DNA from: CAVPCY01 sp963770765 | GTDB taxonomy: Bacteria; Actinomycetota; Coriobacteriia; Anaerosomatales; PHET01 | Assembly: GCA_963770765.1 (NCBI GenBank) | Contig: CAVYQS010000013.1 | Span: 50,671 to 114,670, forward strand | Direction: 5' to 3' | Length of the DNA: 64,000 bases | Shown here: piece by piece, positions 27,440 through 35,887 of the stretch | How positions within the stretch are numbered: position 1 is the stretch's first letter | How the letters are laid out: the number at the start of each line of letters is the position of its first letter | Notes under the pieces: generated by a model | Told to the model about the DNA's origin: nothing | Databases searched by the model: none | The model's input: only the letters and a program-made list of their open reading frames with translations | Translations under genes and position numbers: made by a program

Positions 27440-27891
27440 GGTCGCCTCCCCCTCGGGCCGATCTGTGGCACGAACTCGACCAACTCGTAGCTGGTCGTGA
27501 CCGCACACTGCGGTCCGAGACTGCCCTTCACCGAGCAGTACTTGTCTTCAGACAGCTCTATCGCGCGGCGGACCGATTCCGGCTTGATGCCAACACCGGT
27601 CACCCGGTAGATGATCTCGATGGATTCGTAGTAGTGAGGGTGATCCTCCAAGAAGGGCTGGCCCTTCACCTCGATCTCCAGACCGCGCACGTCTTCGCGC
27701 TTCTTCTCGAGGATCGAGACCACGTCGACACCCGTGCAGCCCGCGAGGCCCAGCAGCAAGAGTTCGACCGGGCGCCAGCCCGTGCCTTCACCGGTGCCCT
27801 CTGCGGGAGTGTCCATCACGATTCCGTGGTTCTGGGAGTCCCATCCCACGAACTGGCGATTCGTCGCCCAACGTGCCTTCACTACATCCAT
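27436..27891 (-). CDS. OsmC-family protein
   Basis: A 151-residue OsmC/Ohr-fold protein. The characteristic motif is ELLLLGLAGCTGVDVVSIL, with the first catalytic Cys, and a second Cys occurs in EDKYCSVKGSLG. The pair supports thiol-based reduction of organic or sulfur peroxides, as in the family. GTGW..PVELLLLG is the usual lead. ATG 27891 has a GAAGGG upstream. It is the first gene of the OsmC-DUF302-HMA-like group, directly downstream of the palindromic operator at 27928-27951. Confidence 0.88.
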   Translation of the reverse strand: MDVVKARWATNRQFVGWDSQNHGIVMDTPAEGTGEGTGWRPVELLLLGLAGCTGVDVVSILEKKREDVRGLEIEVKGQPFLEDHPHYYESIEIIYRVTGVGIKPESVRRAIELSEDKYCSVKGSLGPQCAVTTSYELVEFVPQIGPRGRRP

Positions 27892-27927
27892 GTCAGACCC
27901 TTCTCGGTGCGGTGCCACGACGTTCCT

Positions 27928-27951
27928 CAGTATACCCCATGGGGTATACTG
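27928..27951. promoter_or_regulatory. perfect palindrome, CsoR/CstR-type operator
   Basis: A 24-bp perfect palindrome with arms CAGTATACCCCA and TGGGGTATACTG. The TACCCC...GGGGTA core matches the operators of the CsoR/RcnR/CstR repressor family (copper, nickel or persulfide sensors). It sits 37-60 bp upstream of the OsmC start and overlaps the promoter spacer and -10 box. No csoR/cstR gene is in the window. The adjacent OsmC and DUF302 genes favour a persulfide-type (CstR-like) sensor, which is inference. Confidence 0.8.
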
Positions 27952-27958
27952 GCCGCAA
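27929..27958 (-). promoter_or_regulatory. promoter of the OsmC-DUF302 operon
   Basis: On the minus strand a -35 box TTGCGG (27953-27958) is followed by an 18-bp spacer and a -10 box TATACT (27929-27934). The palindromic operator covers the spacer and -10, so a bound repressor would block RNA polymerase. Confidence 0.65.
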
Positions 27959-27996
27959 AGCTGAGGTGCAGGAGACGCGGTCGAATGGCGTGGCTG

Positions 27997-28155
27997 TCAG
28001 TCTTCCCGCTCGGGGCGCTTCCAGAGCCGGAAGCGGTCGCTGAAGTCGCCCTTCATCGGCTCGTTCTTCTCCGACCATCGCTTCAGCAGGAACAGGGCGA
28101 CGAAGAACGCAAAGTAGATCAGACCGATGATGCCTATCGTGAGGGCCAGTTCCAT
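27997..28155 (-). CDS. 52-residue single-helix membrane protein
   Basis: A short gene of 52 codons. Residues 1-25 are a single membrane helix (LALTIGIIGLIYFAFFVALF), followed by a charged, basic tail ending KRPERED. A GGAGAG lies 4 bases before the ATG at 28155. Codon use and hydrophobic pattern are consistent with a real gene. No family is recognised. It lies between the alpha/beta hydrolase and the OsmC operator, on the same strand, and may belong to the hydrolase transcript. Confidence 0.65.
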   Translation of the reverse strand: MELALTIGIIGLIYFAFFVALFLLKRWSEKNEPMKGDFSDRFRLWKRPERED

Positions 28156-28238
28156 GCAGCTCTCCGCCTCCCCGCGTCATGGGCAGATAGTAGATGCCCA
28201 TTTCGATCGCGGCCGCCCAGGGCCGCCGCCTCCATGGC

Positions 28239-29046
28239 CTACACGGCGACACCGGACAAGAAGGCTGCGAGCTGCTCGTTGACGAAGCCGGGCGAATCCT
28301 GGTTCGCGTTGTGTCCTGCGCTCGGGACAATGGTCAACCGTGCATCATCGCGATCGACCCACCGCGGCGTTGTCCCCAGGAAGGCGGAGTAGGGCTCTTG
28401 GTCGCCCTGGAGCAAGAGGAGCGGCACGCCCAGCCGGTAGTCGCTCGGCACGTCGCGTGTCCGGCCGAAGCCCGTCTGCATCACGGCCGCAAAGGCATCG
28501 GCGTCCAAGAGCGTCGATCGTCTCGCGTGCGTAGCTCTTGACTGCCGGCGTCACCCCCGCCATCTCCGCGAACATCGCACGCACCCGCTTCTGCCCCAGC
28601 AGCCCGAGCGCGAGCGGGTTCACGGCCTGGCGCAGACGTGCGGTGGCCGTCGCCGGCATCGTGATGCACGCGGCGCCGATACCGATGAGTGCGCCTACCC
28701 GGTCGGGGTGATGAAGCGCCACCAGCTGCGAGATGCTCGCGCCCACCGAATGGCCGATCAGAACGACCTTCTCCGCACCGGCTGTATCGATGAGTGCGAT
28801 GAGATCCTCGGCGGCCGCATCGACAGAGAACGTGGAGGCCGGAGAGCTCGAAAGGCCATGGCCCCTGACATCGTGTGTCAGGACGCGGTGCTGCGACGCG
28901 AGCTCGTTCACCTGCGGATCCCACATCCGATGGTCCATGGCACCACCGTGCGTGCACACCACCAGCGGGGCGGTCGCACCCCCGGGACTCAGCCACCAGT
29001 GGAGTCGGGCCCCTTCCCGGTCGAGGACCCCCTCTTGCATGACCAT
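28239..29046 (-). CDS. alpha/beta hydrolase, frameshifted
   Basis: About 268 residues when joined over a frameshift. The first part has the oxyanion region VCTHGGAMDHRMWDPQV, DVRGHGLSS, and the nucleophile elbow IGHSVGAS. The second part, in the next frame from about 28508, has PLLLLQGDQEP (acid region) and VPSAGHNANQDSP (catalytic His). Removing one base of the TT (AA at 28507-28508 on the plus strand) restores ...TIDALDADAFAAV. It is a hydrolase of unknown substrate. Several ATGs lie within 30 bases; 29046 has the best-spaced G-rich RBS. Confidence 0.78.
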
Positions 29047-29140
29047 CTCATCGCCCCCACTCACCACGCATCGTCGTCGTCACCCACACAAGGGCATCCG
29101 CTGCCGTCCTGCAGCCGAGCCCGTCCCACAAGCCGCCGGG

Positions 29141-29812
29141 TCAGACGCCGTCCTCCGCCGACCTCGGCTCAGACACCGTGCCGCTGAGCGCAGCGGGTCC
29201 TCGTGTCTCGAACAGTTCGACGCCTGACGCGGTCAGGTGCGGCCGAAGCAACCGGTAGATGAGACGTGAACCGCGGCGGATCTGGTCCTCGTCACTGCCC
29301 CGGCCCATGGCCTCCAGGTAGCTCAACCACGTGTCGCCCACCAGCCAGATCGCCATGACGAGGTCGGCTAGTTCGTCCTCAGACATGGGATGGACACTTC
29401 CGCTGTCGATCCAGTGCCTGCCGAGGAATCGGTAGAGGCCGAGTCGGCGATCCTGCATCTCTCGGTAGCGCGCGCAGAGTGCTTCGTCGTGCCGCACGAG
29501 CGCAGGGAACTCTCGCTGCAGGAACCGGTACCTCCACTGGTGATCGAAGATCCCATCGAACCAGCCGAGCATCGTGACCGGATCGGGCGTGATGGTGGCG
29601 GCCTCGCTCAGGAAGTCGTCGTAGTCGGCGATCGCCCGCTCGTAGATCGCCCGGATGATCTCTTCCTTGTTCGAGAAGTGGTAGTACAGCTTCCCCGGGC
29701 TCGTGCCCATCGCGTCGGCGATGTGATTCGTGCTGACCGAACGCGTGCCGTGAGCATTGAACAGCGCCAGCGCCGTGTCGATGATCTGGTCTTTGGTCCC
29801 GCGAGCCGCCAT
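29141..29812 (-). CDS. TetR-family regulator
   Basis: A 223-residue regulator. Residues 8-53 are the TetR helix-turn-helix (ALFNAHGTRSVSTNHIADAM, then KLYYHFSNKEEIIRAIYERA), followed by a helical ligand and dimer domain with many aromatic residues. A 14-bp inverted repeat 32 bp upstream of its ATG is a likely autoregulatory operator. The large sulfatase gene ends just upstream on the same strand and the alpha/beta hydrolase lies downstream; either could be a target. The ligand is unknown. Confidence 0.88.
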   Translation of the reverse strand: MAARGTKDQIIDTALALFNAHGTRSVSTNHIADAMGTSPGKLYYHFSNKEEIIRAIYERAIADYDDFLSEAATITPDPVTMLGWFDGIFDHQWRYRFLQREFPALVRHDEALCARYREMQDRRLGLYRFLGRHWIDSGSVHPMSEDELADLVMAIWLVGDTWLSYLEAMGRGSDEDQIRRGSRLIYRLLRPHLTASGVELFETRGPAALSGTVSEPRSAEDGV

Positions 29813-29843
29813 GCTGACAACCTCTCTGAGTGTCTACATGAGT

Positions 29844-29857
29844 TGAGTAAATACTCA
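29844..29857. promoter_or_regulatory. inverted repeat, probable TetR operator
   Basis: TGAGTA, two A's, TACTCA: 6-bp arms, centred 38 bp before the TetR start. This is the usual place and size for TetR autoregulation. It is A/T-rich compared with its surroundings. Confidence 0.55.
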
Positions 29858-29949
29858 GATATGCGCTGTGTCAAGCGTTGGGCACGAGGCCGGTACTCTG
29901 CGAGGCCGGTTGAAAGCCGTTGACCTTGTGCCCCGGTGGCCGGCGACGA

Positions 29950-29979
29950 ACCGACGATCCCGGTACCGGGATCGTCGGT
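29950..29979 (-). terminator. 30-bp perfect palindrome after the large sulfatase
   Basis: Arms ACCGACGATCCCGGT and ACCGGGATCGTCGGT, fully symmetrical, form a GC-rich stem. It lies 10 bp past the true sulfatase stop, between that gene and the TetR promoter, as expected of an intrinsic terminator; a short T-rich tract (TTCG) follows. Confidence 0.72.
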
Positions 29980-29989
29980 CCTTTCGGCT

Positions 29990-32354
29990 CTACTGCCGCG
30001 CCATTGCGATCTTCATGTCGGCTTCCGCGTCCTGAATCAGTTCGCCTGAAAGGTCGAGCGTGACCCTCTTGATGGTCCCCGTGAACGGGAACCTGCCCGG
30101 TGTACTTCTCGGGCGCAGCGGGCTCACCGCCGTCGTATCCGCACGTGAGGCCCTGCGTTCCGAACATGTTCAGGACCGAGTAGGGCATGTCGACGGCGCC
30201 CACGAGCTTGCGATCGATGTAGAGCTGGGCCCTCGCCGGAACGCCGAGGCCCTTCGCGACATCGGGCTTCCCGGTCGGCTCGAACTCGTAACGCAACTCG
30301 ACCTCGCCTTCCGGGATGATCTCATCGGAGGTGAGCCAGAACCGCTCGCGACCCAGCCAGTTGTAGAGGAAGAACAGCTTCTGGTCCTGGACGAAGAACG
30401 CATATCCCCCGGTTCGACCGCCCTGCGCGACCAGGATGCCCTCGGCGCCGCCCTCGGGTATCACGACCTCGGCGGTGATGCTCCACGGGCGGTTGTACAC
30501 CTTCGGCGCAGCAGTGAACGGGACTCCAGCGCCACCCTGGTAGAACACGAACTTGTTCCTGGGCCGGGCGATCGTGGGGCGCTCCACGTTCAGTCGCTCG
30601 AGCGCGCTGCCGTCGATGGGCAGGACCTGGTACTTGCCCGCCTCCGCCCACCACCGGCCGATCAGTTCGATCAGAATATCCCGATGCTCCTCGGCGAGGT
30701 TCTTGGTCTCCGAGTAGTCCTCATCGACGTGGTAGAGCTCCCAGTCGTGGGTCTCGATGTCGAGCAGCACATCGTTGGTGATGGGTGAGCCGAACCTGCG
30801 CCCCTTCGGGGCAGCCTCGGTGAAGCTGCGTCCGGGCCACGGGCAGACCGCGCGCCAGCCGTCGTGGTAGATCGCCCGGTGGGCGAACATCTCGAAGTAC
30901 TGGGTGTGGTGGTTGCTCGGCGCAGATGCGTCGTTGAATGTGTGAGCGAAGCTGATGCCGTCGACCGGTGCCTGTGCCACGCCTCGGACCGTCGCCGGCG
31001 CCTCCATGCCCAGCGCTTCGAGAACCGTGGGGACCAGGTCGATGCAGTGACCGTACTGCGTCCGCAGTTCGCCTCGAGCTTGAATGCCGCCCGGCCAATG
31101 AACGATGCAGGGGTCGGTCGTGCCGCCTCGGTAGGTCTCGCGCTTCCAGCGGCGGAAGGGGGTGTTACCCGCATTCGCCCAGCCCCACGGGTAGTGGTTG
31201 CAGGTCTCCACACCGCCCAGCTCGTCGATCATCTTCAGGTTGGCTTCCAGAGACTCCTGCACGTTGTTGAAGAAGAACATCTCGTTGAGCGAGCCGACCG
31301 CACTGCCCTCGGAGCTGGCTCCGTTGTCGGAGATGACCATGATCAGCGTGTTGTCCAACTCGCCGATCTCGCGCAGGAACTCGACGACCCGACCGAAGTG
31401 ATGGTCGGTGAAGCTCACGAAGCCCGCGTAGACCTCCATGTAGCGCGCGTAGAGCCGCTTGGCGTCATCAGACAGCGCTTCCCAGTCCGGAACGTCCGGG
31501 TCCTGCGCTGACAGCTCGGTTCCGGGAGGGATGATCCCCATGTCGAGTTGGCGCTGGTGGACGACCTTGCGGTACTCCTCCCAGCCGCCGTCGAACTTGC
31601 CCTTGTACTTGTCGGCCCACTCCTTGGGCACGTGGTGCGGCGCGTGTCCGGCTCCGGTTGCGTAGTACATGAAGAACGGCTTGTCCGGTGCGTTGACGTG
31701 CGCATCCTGGATGAACTCGATCGCCTTGTCGGCCAGATCGACGCTGATGTGGTAGCCGTCTTCGGGCAGCGCGGGCTGCTCGACCTCGTGGTTGTCGTAC
31801 GTCAGCTCCGGATACCACTGGTTCGTCTCGCCGCCCAGGAAACCGTAGTAGCGCTCGAAGCCGCGGCCCAGCGGCCAGCGGTCGTACGGGCCGGCGGCGG
31901 TGGTGTGCTCGGGTGGGGTCAGGTGCCACTTGCCCACGCAGAAGGTGTTGTAGCCCTTCTGTAGGAGCATCTCGCTGAGCATCGCTCGGTCGAACGGCAG
32001 AACACCGTTGTAGCCGGGGTAACCGGTCGAGGTCTCGGTGATCGACGCCAGCCCGAGCGAGTGGTGGTTGCGTCCGGTGAGGATGCAGCCTCGGGACGGA
32101 GAGCAGAGCGCGGTCGTGTGCATGTTGGTGTATCGCAGGCCGTTGTCGGCCAGACTGTCGATGACCGGCGTCTCGACCAGGCCGCCGAACGCCGACAGCT
32201 GCCCATAGCCAACGTCGTCCAGAACGAAGAACAGGACGTTCGGCGAACCCTCAGGCGGCCGCGGCGACTCCGGCCAAGCAGGCGATGACTCCGCCGTCGT
32301 GCGCCCGATGACACCGGTGAACGGTGTGCCGTCCTTGTAGGTCTTGATAGCCAT
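29990..32354 (-). CDS. large arylsulfatase, Cys-type, frameshifted near 3' end
   Basis: About 787 residues. The catalytic motif is TTALCSPSRGCILTGRNHHS (C84, R88), with metal ligands in FFVLDDVGYGQ and VISDNGASSEG. Residues about 570-760 form a C-terminal beta-rich module typical of the long sulfatase subfamily. In the first frame the tail after EKYTGQVP becomes low-complexity and runs to 29871; the next frame gives RFPFTGTIKRVTLDLSG and ends MKIAMARQ at 29990. An extra base in the CCC at 30096-30098 accounts for this. No signal peptide is seen, so it is probably cytoplasmic. It is distinct in class from the sulfatase at 16928. Confidence 0.92.
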
Positions 32355-32530
32355 GATGCATCGTCCCCTCTTCTTGAACGTGTTGACGCCGCCCTTGTGA
32401 GGTCGATCTCATTCCTCGCGACTGAATCTACTTACCCGTTGGAAACACGAGCGAGCCGTCGACGCGACGCCCCTCGGTCACGCGCCCCCGGTACGCGTCC
32501 CCGACCAGCGCGCGATCGAGATCAGGATCA

Positions 32531-32560
32531 AGGGGAGCGGAATCAGTCCCCGGACCCCTG
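32531..32560. repeat. REP-like palindromic element
   Basis: In the 255-bp gap between the GAP-family and sulfatase genes, GGGGA (32532-32536) pairs with TCCCC (32547-32551), and further G/C tracts flank it. The element resembles extragenic palindromes that occur in many copies in some bacterial genomes. Only one copy is in this window, so the call is tentative. The rest of the gap shows no convincing gene. Confidence 0.35.
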
Positions 32561-32609
32561 ACTCGCTGGTTGAGCAGGAGGGGGCGGCGTCCCTATGGCT
32601 GCACTGGGG

Positions 32610-33290
32610 CTACGAAGTCATCAGACCCTGAGCGCCCGCCGCGAGCAGCTTCACCCCGAAGACCAGGAACAAGACCGTCATGACTGCTGCGTTGTTCGCG
32701 ACCAGCCACACCTTGGCTCGGTCGAGCGTGGCCTTTGAGTCTTCTCCGCCGACAAGGAAGTATGCGACCGGCAGCGCCACGGTAAGGCTCGACAGCAGGA
32801 CGAACACCAGAAGTGCGGTCCATTCCTGCGAAGCGCTCATGCCTGCCTGCGTGATGACAAGCACCCCTGCGGCATTGAGTGCCAGGTTCTTGGGGTTCAC
32901 ACCTGAGAGCAGGGCGGCGACCACGAAGGCCTTGCCTGCCGAGAACTCGTCGATCGTGCGCATCCAGGCCGGCATCGCCGGCTCATCTGACGGGGTACGA
33001 AAGGTCCGCCACTGTTTGAGTGCGGCGGCGAGCAGAAGCACGCCGAGAAGCACCTGGATGATGAGCGACGTTCGCGACGGCTCGCTGGCCGTGCCTGCTG
33101 TATCGGTTCCCAGCAGCAGGATCGCACCTCCAACGACCAAGAGCCCGGCGACCCAACCCGCGACAAACGAGATCCCGTTGGTCTTCGCACGTGCCGAGAA
33201 GAGCATGAGGATGACCGCCACGACGGGAAGCGGACTCAACGCGATACCCACCGCAGCAGGCAGAAGGTCACTCAACGCCAGTCCCTGCAT
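32610..33290 (-). CDS. GAP-family (LysE-like) membrane protein, first copy
   Basis: A 226-residue protein with six helices. The family motif near the start is GIALSPLPVVAVILMLFS, and LSGVNPKNLALNAAG follows in the middle (Asn-Pro-Lys-Asn-Leu conserved). This is the GAP/Sap group of the LysE superfamily, known from mycobacterial lipid export but with unproven substrates in general. A paralogue lies at 49319-49996. It is downstream of the desulfinase gene on the same strand, 136 bp away. Confidence 0.83.
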   Translation of the reverse strand: MQGLALSDLLPAAVGIALSPLPVVAVILMLFSARAKTNGISFVAGWVAGLLVVGGAILLLGTDTAGTASEPSRTSLIIQVLLGVLLLAAALKQWRTFRTPSDEPAMPAWMRTIDEFSAGKAFVVAALLSGVNPKNLALNAAGVLVITQAGMSASQEWTALLVFVLLSSLTVALPVAYFLVGGEDSKATLDRAKVWLVANNAAVMTVLFLVFGVKLLAAGAQGLMTS

Positions 33291-33426
33291 GTCGAGCCCT
33301 CTCCTGATTCAATCTGACTCCGAAGGCGTCACCCCTCGTGAGGAGACCCCAGCGGACGGCGGTTCGACTCCGGCACCTCGCGGACGGCCGCTTCTTCTTG
33401 GGTCGCCATCGCTCTCGTCCCCTTTG

Positions 33427-34587
33427 CTAACCGAGCCGCGTGCCTTCCACGTCGAGTCCGCCGCCCTGAGGAAGCTTGCTCCAGCTCCTCTTCTGCCACT
33501 CCTCCTTGAGGACTTCGGTCGCTGCCTGCTCGAGGAACTCGGGGGCCGCCCACGCGTCCACGTCGAAGTCGTTCTTGATGTAGCCGTTCTTGAACATGAA
33601 GTCCTTGCCGATCTTGATGCACTGCAGGTTCTGCGCACTCAGACTCGGCACCATGTCGACGTCCTTGATGCCCTGATACGTGTCCTCGGCGTCCAGATAG
33701 AACGTCTGGCGGTTGAGGATCGCTCCTGCGGCGTGCTTGTTCTCGTTGGCCCAGCGTCCGACCTTGATCATGGCCTTCATGTAGGCGATGACGAGTTCGG
33801 GGTGCTCTTTGGCCATCACGTCGGTGCAGGTGATGACGGCTGGAGTGTTGGCGACCTGGACTCTCCAGTCGGGGTACTTGGAAAGGTCCTCGATCATCGC
33901 GATCTTGCCGGTGGCCTCCTGCAGGTGCTGGAACACCTTGCTCTGCGTGTAGATCGCGTCGACGTCACCCTTCAGCAGCGCCGTCTCGAGTGGCCGGAAC
34001 GCAAGGTCGTGCTTGTGGTCGCGGCGCATCCAGAGCTCGGACGGGTTGTTCATCGGCGGGACAAGCATCTCGGGCTTGTCGTACCAGTCGTCCGGATACG
34101 GGAACTCGACGAGCTCGATGTCGTCCATCGTCATGTCGTTGAGCATCAGCATGTTGGTGATGCCCATGTGCTCCTGTATGCGCCACCAGTCGTTCTTGAT
34201 GGTGTTCAGGCTCTTCGAGATGCCGATCTTCTTGCCCTTCAGATCCGACATCTTGAAGATCTGGTCGTCGGCACGCACCGCCATGCAGCCACCCTCATAG
34301 ACCCACGTCGCACCGAGCAGGACTGTCCGGCGAATGTCGGCGTGGACATGGATCGGCGGATACAGGCCGCCGAAGCGGACCAGGTTGTCGAGATTGTGAA
34401 TGTAGTGCGGGTACCAGTTGTTCTCGGGCGCGTGGCGGAAGTAGTTGTACTCGACGCCGATCTTCTTGTACTCCTCGCGACACCACCCAAGCTCTTGGTC
34501 GATGTTGTTCGCCGACACCATCGGGCAGTTGGTGAACCAGACTTCGTTCCAGTTCAGCGGTACGGTCGTGCTCACTCTCTCACTCAT
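33427..34587 (-). CDS. DszB-like sulfinate desulfinase
   Basis: A 386-residue protein homologous to DszB, 2'-hydroxybiphenyl-2-sulfinate desulfinase, which uses the periplasmic-binding-protein fold as an enzyme. The DszB catalytic residues C27, H60 and R70 are matched by C21 (FTNCPMVS), H61 and R71 (RFGGLYPP), with identical H-R spacing. Other matches are LKGKKIGISKS, GDVDAIYTQ and WAAPEFLEQ. There is no signal peptide and no ABC permease nearby, which argues against a transport binding protein. The likely reaction is C-S cleavage releasing sulfite; the substrate is unknown. The start overlaps the rhodanese stop by 8 bp; GGAGGG lies upstream. Confidence 0.85.
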   Translation of the reverse strand: MSERVSTTVPLNWNEVWFTNCPMVSANNIDQELGWCREEYKKIGVEYNYFRHAPENNWYPHYIHNLDNLVRFGGLYPPIHVHADIRRTVLLGATWVYEGGCMAVRADDQIFKMSDLKGKKIGISKSLNTIKNDWWRIQEHMGITNMLMLNDMTMDDIELVEFPYPDDWYDKPEMLVPPMNNPSELWMRRDHKHDLAFRPLETALLKGDVDAIYTQSKVFQHLQEATGKIAMIEDLSKYPDWRVQVANTPAVITCTDVMAKEHPELVIAYMKAMIKVGRWANENKHAAGAILNRQTFYLDAEDTYQGIKDVDMVPSLSAQNLQCIKIGKDFMFKNGYIKNDFDVDAWAAPEFLEQAATEVLKEEWQKRSWSKLPQGGGLDVEGTRLG

Positions 34588-35107
34588 CCTTGTCACCCTC
34601 CTTGACGATCCACAGCAGATCCAGGTCGCCGTCATACGTCCACGGCAGTCCTGAGTTCTTCCAGCCGTTCTTCAGCCGCTTGCCCAGGAACAGGCTGCCC
34701 GGCTCTTCCACCTTGTCGCCCTCGAAGCCATCGATGATGTTGTAGGCGTGCGTGAAGCCCGCCTTGGCAAGAGCGTTGACCGCAAGAGCGCTGCGGCCGC
34801 CGGATCGGCACGTCAGTAGCAGCGTGTCGGTCTTCGAGTAGTGCGCCATCATCTGCGGCAGGAACTGCGGATTGACCTTGAAACCGGGTTCGTCCTTGTC
34901 GGCGTCCCAGGTGTACGTGATGAAGCCGATCGGGATGTTCCTCGCCATCGGCGCATGGCCGACGAAGATGTACTCCTCTGGTATGCGGACGTCGATGATG
35001 CTGACGCCGTCGGAGTCGGCCTTCCACATCTCATGGGCCTCCTGCGAGGTCACGTACAGACCGAGACTGGTCTGCTTCTTCTCTGGCACGCTGTCCTGGC
35101 CAACCAT
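34580..35107 (-). CDS. rhodanese-like sulfurtransferase
   Basis: A 175-residue single rhodanese domain. IIDVRIPEEYIFVGHAPMAR is the CH2 region, and the active-site loop is LLTCRSGGRSALA with the catalytic Cys at about residue 100. The length and CRSGGR loop fit sulfurtransferases that handle sulfane sulfur. It is the first gene of a two-gene operon with the desulfinase (8-bp overlap), so it could accept sulfur or act on sulfite or thiosulfate derived from it. The ATG at 35107 follows AAGGAGGATC; a GTG lies directly before it. Confidence 0.9.
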   Translation of the reverse strand: MVGQDSVPEKKQTSLGLYVTSQEAHEMWKADSDGVSIIDVRIPEEYIFVGHAPMARNIPIGFITYTWDADKDEPGFKVNPQFLPQMMAHYSKTDTLLLTCRSGGRSALAVNALAKAGFTHAYNIIDGFEGDKVEEPGSLFLGKRLKNGWKNSGLPWTYDGDLDLLWIVKEGDKDE

Positions 35108-35180
35108 CACGATCCTCCTTCTGCGGCTGCACCCGAGAACCCCGATCGTTCGCTTGGTCGGGTTAGCAGGTAGCTCAGTA

Positions 35181-35209
35181 GGGTAATATTATACACACGA
35201 ATCTTACCC
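35181..35209. promoter_or_regulatory. divergent operator with -10 box
   Basis: A 29-bp inverted repeat (arms GGGTAATATT and AATCTTACCC, one mismatch) lies between the divergent rhodanese and TetR genes. A perfect TATAAT on the minus strand (35188-35193) lies within it and serves the rhodanese-desulfinase operon. It is the most likely binding site for the TetR protein at 35265. Confidence 0.68.
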
Positions 35210-35264
35210 ACGACTCTGCGATGCTAACGGTACGACAGCGTCGAGTCCGCCCACGGGGACAGAG

Positions 35265-35867
35265 GTGCAGCGGCGAATGGCCAACGGTAGGCGTGAAGAG
35301 CTCCTGGACGGCGTGATGGCGATCATCGCCGCACGTGGGTTCTCGGACGTCCGCATGACCGACATCGCACGCGAGTTGCGCTGCTCGCTTGCCTCGCTGT
35401 ACAAGATCGCTCCGAACAAAGACAGCCTGGTCGTCCTCGCGCTCGGGCGATGGGGCGAACGCACGCTGGCCGATGCCGAGACCCGAGCTCGGACGGCAGC
35501 GACCGCTGCCGATCGTGCGCATCGCTACTACCGCGCAGCAGCGGAGGCGGTGGCCCCTCTCTCACACGCCTTTCGCAGGGATGTCGAGCGCTTCGAGTCG
35601 ACCCGTCTCGCCTACAAGTCGATCTCGGATCGGTTCGTCGATCGGTTTGCGGAACTGATCGACGAAGCGGCGGCTGCCGGCGAGATCCGCCCCGTCAACG
35701 CCCGGTTCATGGCTGGCATGTTCAGGTATATCGCTGCGGCGATCCGTGACGAGGACCTGCTCGAAGCCGCTGGCCTCACCGCCGGCGAAGCCCTTCTCGA
35801 GGTCGACACGGTCATCTGGGGCGGGCTCCGGCTCTCCTGCGGACCGGAGGGTGAGCAGCGGGGATGA
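35265..35867 (+). CDS. TetR-family regulator of the desulfinase operon
   Basis: A 200-residue TetR protein. The helix-turn-helix lies at residues 8-55 (AARGFSDVRMTDIARELRCS, then SLYKIAPNKDSLVVLALGRW). The rest is a helical ligand domain. It is divergent from the rhodanese-desulfinase operon with a shared inverted-repeat operator, so it probably represses that operon until a sulfur compound binds. Its layout resembles the TetR at 45240. The start is GTG 35265 or ATG 35277. Confidence 0.87.
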   Translation: MQRRMANGRREELLDGVMAIIAARGFSDVRMTDIARELRCSLASLYKIAPNKDSLVVLALGRWGERTLADAETRARTAATAADRAHRYYRAAAEAVAPLSHAFRRDVERFESTRLAYKSISDRFVDRFAELIDEAAAAGEIRPVNARFMAGMFRYIAAAIRDEDLLEAAGLTAGEALLEVDTVIWGGLRLSCGPEGEQRG

Positions 35868-35887
35868 AATCCCAGCTCAGGACGTAA

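Noticed and set aside
32400..32609. Possible minus-strand coding tail upstream of the GAP gene stop (ends near 32430)
   Set aside because: It reads protein-like for about 45 codons but has a stop directly upstream and no start codon or RBS, so it cannot be supported as a gene.
33427..34635. Nitrate/taurine ABC substrate-binding protein
   Set aside because: No signal peptide or lipobox, no ATPase or permease genes nearby, and the DszB catalytic Cys, His and Arg are all present.
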